A stretch of DNA of 64,000 nt, from assembly GCA_001972305.1 (NCBI GenBank), contig BDDD01003329.1, forward strand, positions 48,591 to 112,590, given 5' to 3'. Origin of the DNA: Cephalotus follicularis (lineage: Eukaryota > Streptophyta > Magnoliopsida > Oxalidales > Cephalotaceae). The position numbers were made by a program, and so were the translations under genes. A model generated the notes under the pieces. That model did no database searches and was not told where the DNA came from. It worked only from the letters and a program-made list of their open reading frames with translations. This document shows, one piece after another, positions 56,020 through 64,000 of this stretch. Numbering within the stretch: the stretch's first letter is position 1; each line of letters opens with the position of its first letter.

Positions 56020-56372
56020 CTCTCATGGTGCCCTTGCCCTTGCCTCCTCGCTGCGAAGGTTCAGCTGCAGGATCGCTATTGCTCATAGGTCTAGTAGGTA
56101 CTGCCCCTTGTCTTCCCGGGCAATCCTTCTGTAAATGGTCAGAGGCTCCACACTTCATGCATAACTTATTTTCCCACCAGCAATCCTCCGGTTGATGGCC
56201 TTTGTGGCCGCAATGGGGACGGACTCCCCTTCTAGCATTACTCCCCTTACTAGGAGTGCCCTTAGTGGCTGTTTGCTGAGAACTATTCCTTGATGACTTG
56301 ATCGAAGAGTCAACATCCTGCCACTCCAACGGAGCTGGCCTAGTCCGCTTAGCTTGCTTCAATTGGACACAC
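56020..56372 (-). pseudogene. Element E gag, zinc-knuckle end
   Basis: Ser/Thr-rich linker, a first knuckle lacking its first Cys (RPHCGHKGHQPEDC) and an intact second knuckle (CMKCGASDHLQKDC), then a Gly/Lys-rich tail. It matches the corresponding part of C (11320-11665). The N-terminal gag core is beyond element F and outside the window. Confidence 0.88.
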
Positions 56373-57523
56373 TGTAATACCCTGCTCGTTCGTAAATATA
56401 TTCTACGGATTTATATGTGTTTTCGGGCTTTTAATTTTGTTTAATTTTAAAAGTTCGGTTGCCCTATGATTTGGGTTTATGTGAATTGAGCTGACTGTTA
56501 CCAGTACGAAATTTTGAGTATGTTATGATATGTTGGGTTTGGGTTTTATTTATTTTATTTTAATCCAAAAATATTTTAATTAAAAACAAATTAATTACCT
56601 TTTTATTTTAAAATCCCTTAATTCCTATTATTATTAATTCTTTATTTTTTCCTTTTTCCTATTTTATCATTTTCTCCTACTTTCTTCCTACTTTCCTTCT
56701 CCTTTCCCGTAAATCCTTCTTCCCACCATCAACATCACATGCTAAGCCTCTCTTTTTCCCATTTCAAGTTCCAGAAAATCCTCCTTTCTTCCCCTTTTGG
56801 TCAAATTGTGTCTCCTCCTTTCTCCTTTCTTAGAATACCTTTGCCATTTTATATGTTGCCCTCATCCTTCTTGCGAGCCACTGCCGATTATGCCTTGTTA
56901 GTGTGTAACAAGCTGCTGTGTGATTCATTCTTCAAAGTCTGAAGAGGTAAATTCGATCCTTTAGTTGTTTCTTTGGATTGAATTCTCTTAGTTTGCTATG
57001 TATGTCTAAGTATGTTATGGTTTTGTATCCTTCTTCCTCTGTTTTAGTTCACAGCTGAATTGTGGGTGTGTGCTAGTGTTTCTTCTACTGTTTTTGTGTT
57101 CTAGGAATCACTACAGGTCAGTTAATTCACCCCTTTTGTAATAGTTTTGTTGTATTGTTGTGAAAATTGAGTTTTTGTGCTCTTGGTGTCTTTGGGTCAT
57201 TGATTCCTGCCTAAACATGTTGTCACTGTTTTAGTGATATTTTCAACACATTTTATGCACCTAGATATGTCACAAACTTGTTTTATAACATCTATAATCA
57301 ATTAGCGACAGAATCTGGACATGTACATCCATTGTCTTCTTGTTTCCTTTTTGTAAGTTAAGTCACTGTCCAATTATTTATATGTCATTTCTGTGTTTCT
57401 ATGTCACCTACAAGTCATATATGATCATATGTTTATGTCCATATGTCTCTAGTTTAATGTAGAAACCATTTGAACCATTTTCAGTAGAAAATCGTCGAAT
57501 TTCCAACTGTTCTATCGCCTAGA

Positions 57524-57731
57524 ACAGTCGGCTGTCTCTGTGGACAGTCGGTTGGAATGGTTGGATAGCCAACTGCCACATGAATGCAGTCGACTGCCTT
57601 GGTTGTATAGTCGACTGGATGGATGAACACAGTCGACTGCCTGCATTCTAGGTTGTGTAGTCAACTGGACCATATGAATAGTCGACTGCCAAGTCTCCCT
57701 AGTCGACTGGAGCCCTGTTTTAGTCGACTAT
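57524..57731. repeat. CAGTCGACTG palindrome array (F)
   Basis: About ten units, more of them intact than in B (for example GCAGTCGACTGCC near 57586). Confidence 0.85.
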
Positions 57732-58216
57732 TTTGCCCTTGAATGTACTATTTTCAACTATTTTAATTCGTTTAATCCCCGAATCGATTCGAGTCTTTTC
57801 CAAACACTGTTAAGAGTCTGTTTAATACTTCTGGTGTATTTTAGACTCTTACACGTATGATTTTGTATGAATTTTAGATTGTATACTTCAAAGGAGAAAT
57901 TGTTTTTGATCGCCTATTCGTAAGTACTGTGTAAGCACATAAGGTACGGATTTTCTGTTCCTTGGCTATCTGACATTCGAACTGAAACTGTTTTGCTAAG
58001 CATCTTCGTTTATGGAATCAACGATGTTTCATGATTTTAATACGTTTCGAATTTAAAGTTGGTTTGACATTTTAATTGATTCCGACTTTATCCATACGAT
58101 ATGTTATGATATGATATGTTATGATACCGCTGTGAGCGGTTTTCGAATATGTTGTGTGAAAACATATTTATATGATAAATCAATTATTTTGAAATAAATA
58201 CTGAGTATTGTACCCA

Positions 58217-58296
58217 CCTATGAGGCGTAACCATAGGCACGTCGTGGGCCTGGCACGAGGACGTGACACTTCCGTAGCGGTGTGATTAGACTACGG
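58217..58296 (+). promoter_or_regulatory. Three-hairpin leader cassette (F)
   Basis: CCTATG (58217-58222) with CATAGG (58232-58237); CACG-AGGA-CGTG (58254-58265); CCGTAG (58272-58277) with CTACGG (58291-58296). Confidence 0.65.
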
Positions 58297-59041
58297 CGTC
58301 TCTGAGTGTGTGAACAAATCCCATGAGGTGGATTTGTGGATCCGCTATGTATGATAGAGGCGTATGAATCGATTCTAGTTTATGTGATCTGAGGTGAATT
58401 CGGATATGTGGTCTGAGGTGTGATCGGACATGTGAGAATTGACTTGTGTAGTGCCGTACACTTCAATTCTAGTGGGCATGTGGAATTAGCGCCTCCCTTG
58501 CCAAAATTTATGATATGTGATATGAATATGGCTAAGTATGTTTTATAAACTATGATTTATAACGTTCCGTAATTGTTTCAAAAAATATGCAATTGTCATT
58601 TGAATAATGAAACTGTTTTATCTGTTAAAGATTTCTGTTAAGTTATTATTGAAATATTAACTGTTTTATTTCCCTTATCCGTACTGAGGTTTGCTCAGCC
58701 GCGTTTTTGTTTCCATGCGGCAGGTTTTCAGGAGCAGCGGGGGAAAGTGTGATTGAGTGATGACCACCCTATATGTTGGATCCTTAGGAGAGTGATCCTT
58801 ATATTATGTTTAGTGGTCAGAAACATGGATTTATATGTTTTATGTTTTAAATTGGAACTGATTTATGTTTTGAATTTTCTGTAACTACTTAATATGTTAA
58901 ATGGTTAAGTATTATTGTTTTGATAAGATTGCCACGTTTTGGCTATTTTTGACTAATAAAGCAAACTTATGATTTGTTAAGTTATGTTATGTATGATATG
59001 ACCCTGTGACGACTCTCGCCATCCGGGGGTGTTACAGATTA

Positions 59042-59053
59042 GGGTATCAGAGA
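59042..59053 (+). promoter_or_regulatory. Primer binding site, element F
   Basis: GGGTATCAGAGA, two mismatches to the initiator tRNA-Met primer site, five bases after the LTR end. Confidence 0.8.
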
Positions 59054-59207
59054 ATTAGGTTTTGTTTCCTTAGAAGTCCTAACTTGGTTTGACCTGTGAG
59101 ATTGGGTAGACACCGGGTTAGGCTGTTTCGGTTATGATTTTCTGATATGTTTTCTGTTTTCTGTTTTGTTCCTTTTGATGTTTTATGCTTTGGATGGATT
59201 TTCATAG

Positions 59208-60740
59208 ATGGCACGTACAAGGAACGCTGCTCGGAGGACTGCACCCGTTGAGGCTCAGGAAGCTAGAAATGAGCCTACTATGGAGGAGCTTGTAAGTCAG
59301 GCAGTCGCTCAGGAGATACGACGCGTGTTGAGTGAGCAGAATCAGAATCAGGACCATAGGGAGCCGGTTGCTGCTAATGATAGTCCAGCTGATGTCCATT
59401 TGGGAAGAGATGCTGGGGATAGGACTGATACGCCCACTTATGTTTGGCTAGAGCGGTTCCAGAAGCAGAGACCGCAGTCTTTCAGCTCAGCCGTGACTCC
59501 GGTGGAAGCTGAACACTGGATTGCTAATATGGACAAGATCTTTGATGTGCTTGGTTGCAGTGATGAACAGAAGATTAAGTTAGCTGTGTACAAGCTTGAG
59601 GGTGATGCTCAGAAATGGTGGAAAGCTGTGGTTTTGGCTAAGGGTGGCAACTATGCGGAGACTTTGACCTGGTCTGAGTTTTGCGAAGTCTTTTATCAGC
59701 AGTACTTTCCCACCGCTGATAAGGAGGCTTACACCAGGGTGTTTATCAATACTAGAGAGAAGGATGGAGAGTCGGTGACAGAGTTCTTGACCCGTTTCAC
59801 TAGGCTTGCTGGCTTTGCTGGTTCTGCGACGGGGACAACATTGGAGCAGGCAGAAAAGTTCAAGTGGAAGTTACATTATCAGCTCCGGGGTAAATTGATC
59901 AACACCAGGTTTGCTGATGTATTTGAAGTGGCTAATGTAGCTAAGAACATTGAGCTGGAAAGGTTAGATTTCCAGGCTGCTCGACATGAGTTTGACCGAT
60001 AGAGAAACAGAGGTGATCCTCAGGGGCAAGGTTCTGGACAGAATAAGAATAGGAATGGCAAGCGTTGTAAGAGGAATGATAACCGGGGACAGCAACATCC
60101 CGGTAATGACCAAAGGCAGACTCAGGGATCTGTGGATGTCCAGATTGCCAAATGTGATATGTGTGGTAGACAGCATCCGGTAGGAGTATGCTATAAGGCT
60201 ATTGGGGCCTGTTTTGTGTATGGACAGAAAGGGCACTTCATGAAGGATTGTCCTGACCCTCGTGCGAAGGAAAGGAAGGGGAATAATGCAGATCATGGAC
60301 AACACAACGTGGGAGGTCGTGTCTTTGCTATCACGACTCAGCAGGCAGCTAACGCACCGGGTACAGTTTTGGGCTTTATTTTTGTTGGTAACCGTAGGGC
60401 TTATGTTTTGTATGATACTGGATCGACCCACCCGGTTGTAGCGAGGTCTTTTGTTCGGCATCTTGGGATGTCTTCGCAATTGCTTGATCCAACTTTGGTT
60501 CTTTCGACCCCTACGGGTTCTTCTGTTATGATATCTGAGTGCTTTTATGCTTGTCCTCTTGTTTTCGATGACCGGGTTCGTGATGCAAACCTTTTGCCTA
60601 TCGATATGTATGACTTCGATGTGATTTTGGGAATGAACTGGTTGGATCGTCAACGGGCTACGATCAACTGCTATGCTCAGAAGGTTCTGTTTGGGAATGT
60701 GAATAGTCCTGAATTTGTTTATCAGGGTCACAGCCGATGA
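59208..60740 (+). pseudogene. Element F gag-protease
   Basis: ATG at 59208 opens MARTRNAARRTAP. The gag core is full (IANMDKIFDVLG, AQKWWKAV, TWSEFCEVFYQQYFP). One TAG at 60000-60002 breaks an otherwise single frame that continues through the knuckle region (CDMCGRQHPVGVC; CFVYGQKGHFMKDC, second Cys lost to Tyr) to protease, with active site DTGSTHPVVARSF (about 60414) and ILGMNWLDRQ (about 60630). It is the best preserved gag-protease of the B/F family. A one-base loss near 60735 shifts the pol frame. Confidence 0.92.
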
Positions 60741-62667
60741 AAGAAGTTAAGGTTATATCCGCTTTGAAAGCTCGGAAGTTGGTAGCTAAGGGTGCTGAAG
60801 GTTTCTTAGTTGTTGTGAAGGATGTCTCAAAGGTTGAGCCCCGCCTTGAAGACTATCCTGTGGTTAGAGAATTTTCTGATGTGTTTTCGGAGGAGTTACC
60901 GGGTTTGCCACCGCAACGGGAAGTGGAGTTTACCATCGCGCATGAAGAACAACTTCGCATTGTGCTGGGTATTCTGAGGAAGAATCAGCTTTACGCGAAG
61001 TTCTCGAAGTGTGAGTTCTGGTTGGAACAGGTGGCGCTTTTGGGTCATGTGGTTACAGCTGAAGGTATCTGTGTGGATCCTGCTAAAGTTGAGGCTATTA
61101 CGAGATGGCCGAGACCTACCACAGTGATGGAGGTTAGGAGCTTCTTGGGTTTGGCTGGATATTATAGGCGGTTTGTGGAAGGCTTTTCCTTTATAGACTT
61201 ACCACTAACTCAGCTTATGAGGAAGGGAGCGAAATTTGAATGGAATGAGGAGCGAGAAGCAAGCTTCGAGAAATTGAAGAATGGTCTTGTGTCAGCACCA
61301 ATTCTTCGTTTACCATCTGGGTCGGGTGGATACCAGATATACAGCGATGCTTCTAAGAAGGGTTTGGGTTGTGTTCTGATGCAACACGGTCATGTGATAG
61401 CTTACGCTTCGAGACAGTTGAAACCTTACGAAGTGAACTATCCTACACATGATCTTGAGTTGGCAGTGGTAGTGTTTGCGTTTAAGATTTTGAGGCACTA
61501 CTTGTACGGAGAAACTTGTGACGTCTTTACCGATCATAAGAGTCTCAAGTATATCTTTACACAGAAAGAGTTAAACATGCGTCAGAGAAGGTGGTTAGAA
61601 CTTCTGAAAGACTATGATTTGAACATTTAGTACCATCCTGGTAAAGCAAATGTGGTAGTTGATGCTCTAAGTCGGAAGAGTTCTAGGAGTGTAGCGGATT
61701 TGCATACTCAGCCGCAGTTGATAGCTGATATGGAACGGATAGATTTGCATCTGTATGTTCGGGGTTCTGAAGGTTGTATTGCTGCGATAAATGTTGAGCC
61801 TACTCTTGTATCTCGGATTAAGACAGCTCAGAGTAACGATGGTGAGCTTTGGGCCTTAGTCCAGAATGTTGAAAAGGGTAAGCAATAAGAGTTCCGTGTG
61901 GATGAACACGGTGTGATATGGCTGGGTAATCAGTTGTGTGTTCCGTCAAATTCTTCTATTAGAGATGCTGTTTTGTCTGAGGCACATAGTTCTCCATTTT
62001 CTATACATCCGGGTTCTACGAAAATGTATAGGGACTTGAAGAAGAATTTCTGGTGGAATTGAATGAAAAGGGATGTCGCAGAGTACGTTGGGAAGTGTTT
62101 GATCTGTCAGCAAGTAAAGATTGAACACCAGCGTGCTAGTGGTTTGTTACAGCCCTTGGAAGTTCCGGTATGGAAATGGGAGAGTATATCGATGGAATTT
62201 CTTACGGGTTTGCCGAGAACTTTCAGAAGAAATGATGCTATCTGGGTAGTAGTGGATCGATTGACAAAATCGACTCACTTCTTGGCTATCCGAGAAGACT
62301 TTTCGGTTGTCCATTTGGCTGAGGTGTTTCAGCAGGAGATAGTGAGACTGCATGGGACTCCGGTATCCATTGTTTCGGATAGGGATCCTCGTTTCACATC
62401 GCGGTTTTGGAAAGGGTTTCAGAAAGCTTGAGGTACTAGGCTCAGTTACAGTACAGCTTTTCATCCACAGACGTGTGGGCAGACTGAGAGAACCATCCAG
62501 ACCTTAGAAGATATGTTGAGGTCTTGTGCTTTGGAGTGGACTGGGAGCTGGGATGAGTATTTGAGCTTGGTAGAATTTGCCTACAATAATAGTTGGCATG
62601 CTAGCATTGGTATGGCTCCGTTTGAAGCTCTGTATGGGAGGAAGTGTCGTACTCCGACATGTTGGGA
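60737..62667 (+). pseudogene. Element F pol, RT core deleted in frame
   Basis: The linker ([18 protein letters not shown]) leads to the RT start, but at about 60938 an in-frame deletion of roughly 0.52 kb compared with B removes the RT fingers and palm including the catalytic motif. The sequence resumes at [16 protein letters not shown] thumb, RNase H (YSDAS, HDLEL, FTDHKSL) and integrase zinc finger (CLICQQVK) follow in the same frame, with stops at 61628, 61886, 62060 and 62429. The first integrase catalytic Asp is Glu (SMEFLTGLP), the second is kept (SDRDPRF), and TCGQTER stands where TDGQSER is usual. It is cut after CRTPTCWD. Confidence 0.92.
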
Positions 62668-62845
62668 TTCATGGAATCGGATATACTGAGTCCGGTGCCA
62701 AAATGGACATAGGTGTGTAGGGTGTAGAATAAAATTTTAAATATACAATCATGCAGCGGAAGAACACCCAATAAAACATAAACCAATCTATTATGGCACA
62801 TCCACAGACCACATGGATCACCACAACATCTACAGAATTGAATTG

Positions 62846-62873
62846 GTGTCACCATTGCAAACAATGGTGACAC
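62846..62873 (-). promoter_or_regulatory. Perfect 12-bp hairpin in Copia-like LTR
   Basis: GTGTCACCATTG (62846-62857) and CAATGGTGACAC (62862-62873) are exact reverse complements around a 4-base loop, in the presumed leader. Confidence 0.75.
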
Positions 62874-63405
62874 ACAAACATGGCATGAAGAAGAAGGACC
62901 AAGAATTATACCAGTGGGTGTTGGCTCCTTCGTTCTTTGCCGCTACAAGCTTGAGTAGATTCCCTTTGATCTTCTCCAAGCCTCAGGAACAGCAAGTAAA
63001 CCAACCAACAAAATCAAAGTGCTTGAACTCACACTCTCTCTCACTTAGCTTAGAAAAGGAGTATTGATTTTGACCAATGAAGTCAATAATCAATCCACCC
63101 TAGATGAGCCTTAGCTTGGTGTTTATCAGATGAAGGAACACACACTTGCAGAGAAGAATTCGAGGTCAATTGCCCAGAAAAATGTCTTAACTCCTCACAT
63201 TCCATTTTCTGCAGAAATGCTTATAACTAGCCTACAATTCTCTCTCCCAATCTCCCATTCACTTAGGATCATGGCCTTCACTCCCTGGGAGTCCGAAGCT
63301 ATCATCCCCACGTTTCTAAAACGTGTAGAATGAAAAGATACCGGCTAAGGATGTGAGAGAAGTAGTGCCCACGAAGTGAGATCGTGCACTGGTTGCACGT
63401 TCTGC

Positions 63406-63545
63406 TCAAAGACGTCGACGCCTTCCGAAAGACGTCGACGCCTATGCAACGTGACACTAAAGCACATCGATGCTTTCTACAAGACATCAACGTCTTTATC
63501 AAAGAAAAGCATCGACGTCTTTCTAAAAGACATCGACGTCTTCTG
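63406..63545. repeat. AAGACGTCGACGTCTT array in Copia-like LTR
   Basis: Seven units, about 185-325 bp upstream of the TATA-like motif on the minus strand. Confidence 0.85.
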
Positions 63546-64000
63546 GCCAGTGAAGCATAAAGACACTAACTCTTTTAGTGATCTCGTGTATCCTTCGAAT
63601 ATTGATTAAGTAAGATCAAACATATGTGTTTCCACAAAATGTAAAATCCACACAACCGATATTTGACACCAAGACTTAATATGTCCAACATATTAAAGAT
63701 CTAATCATTATAAGGCAGGGACCCTTTAATATCTTGGTTAAAACGAGAGGTGTTCTCAAATTACCAAAATACCCCTAGGGTCCGGTTCAGCCATTCTAAA
63801 TGATCCCAGATCATTTAAATGCTCTCAGAATAATATCTAATATTATCCATATAGAAAAATTAATCTAATTAATTTTCCCATAATTTATTACACACCTCAT
63901 TAACCCTATATTTTCTAAGTCGTCGGTTCGCGTGCACTATAATCCCTTGTCATACTTGGCCCCGATTGAGGTCTAGGGTAAGGATATGTGTCAACCCTAG

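Larger units (their letters stand above)
50592..56372 (-). mobile_element. Gypsy element E, antisense, 5' part missing
   Basis: Reads right to left: gag zinc knuckles, a filler segment, RT-RNase H-integrase-chromodomain, PPT, 3' LTR. The 3' LTR ends at 50592. The right side is cut at 56372 by element F, so E's 5' LTR and most of gag lie beyond F, outside the window. Closest relatives here are A and C. Confidence 0.9.
56373..59036 (+). mobile_element. Element F 5' LTR
   Basis: 2664 bp, starts TGTAATACCCTG and ends GGGGGTGTTACA. It has a TC-rich block (56640-56720), possible TATA (TTTTATATG near 56846), palindrome array and three-hairpin cassette in the same order as B. Confidence 0.93.
56373..62667 (+). 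mobile_element. Gypsy element F, 3' end missing
   Basis: 5' LTR, PBS and gag-pol up to integrase, sister copy of B. Inserted into E's gag (expected left target copy CACAC, 56368-56372). It is cut in integrase near 62668-62713 by an antisense Copia-like LTR, so its 3' LTR is outside the window. Confidence 0.92.
62714..64000 (-). mobile_element. Antisense Copia-like LTR, partial
   Basis: On the minus strand the sequence ends ...CTTCCGCTGCATGATTGT ... CTACACA near 62714, wording common at the 3' end of plant Copia LTRs. It contains a TATA-like TTATAAG (63220-63227, minus), a palindrome array upstream of it, and a perfect 12-bp hairpin downstream. No coding region of this element is inside the window, so the class is inferred. 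Expected target copy ATAGG at 62709-62713. The frame at 62813-63067 and others are not genes. Confidence 0.55.

Overview
This window is plant nuclear DNA built almost entirely of LTR retrotransposons. I found no single-copy host gene, rRNA, tRNA gene or CRISPR array. A flowering plant is indicated by several Ty3/Gypsy elements with long LTRs (2.1-2.9 kb), an initiator-tRNA-Met-type primer site (TGGTATCAGAG), a terminal chromodomain-like segment and purine tracts followed by TGTAAYRCCC/TGTGACGACC LTR starts. This is the layout of Tekay/Del-type chromoviruses. Ty1/Copia elements and a Sirevirus-like env ORF are also present. The species cannot be named from this sequence. Every gag-pol is broken by stops, frameshifts or deletions, so this looks like an old, silenced, repeatedly invaded intergenic region.

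Layout, left to right. (1) 1-2529: a Gypsy LTR in antisense (family G), split by a Sirevirus 3' fragment with an env-like ORF. (2) 2530-30458: the 3' half of Gypsy element A, whose 3' LTR (5596-5630 plus 27575-30458) is split by complete element B (5631-27569, duplicated target gttgt). B's interior was replaced or invaded by truncated element C (about 9295-15997), a nearly empty element H (about 15998-19887) and a solo LTR of family G (19914-22469, duplicated target atcct). A 239-bp solo LTR (29407-29645, target cgaag) sits in A's 3' LTR. (3) 30459-45700: degenerate Copia element I, split by full-length Gypsy element K (33664-43210, target aacag). (4) 45740-48611: a second Copia copy, J, cut in RNase H by a G-type LTR (48612-50591). 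That LTR is cut by antisense Gypsy element E (50592-56372). (5) 56373-62700: Gypsy element F (sister of B), whose integrase is cut by an antisense Copia-like LTR running off the right end.

The genes do not form a host pathway. Each element once encoded gag (capsid and zinc knuckles), protease, reverse transcriptase, RNase H and integrase as one polyprotein. Loss differs by copy: B lacks the integrase core; F lacks most of RT; C and E lack the front of RT; H lacks nearly everything.

The most unusual signal lies in the LTRs. Several otherwise different families carry arrays of short perfect palindromes centred on TCGA, with a family-specific consensus (CAGTCGACTG; AAGACATCGATGTCTT or AAGACGTCGACGTCTT; AAGCGTCGACGCTT). 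They lie at recurring distances from the putative TATA box. Further downstream each LTR group has its own set of short hairpins, some with basal stems that change sequence between families while keeping pairing. I read these as candidate cis-acting RNA or DNA elements of the retrotransposon leader. That is an inference and needs folding, alignment and transcript data.
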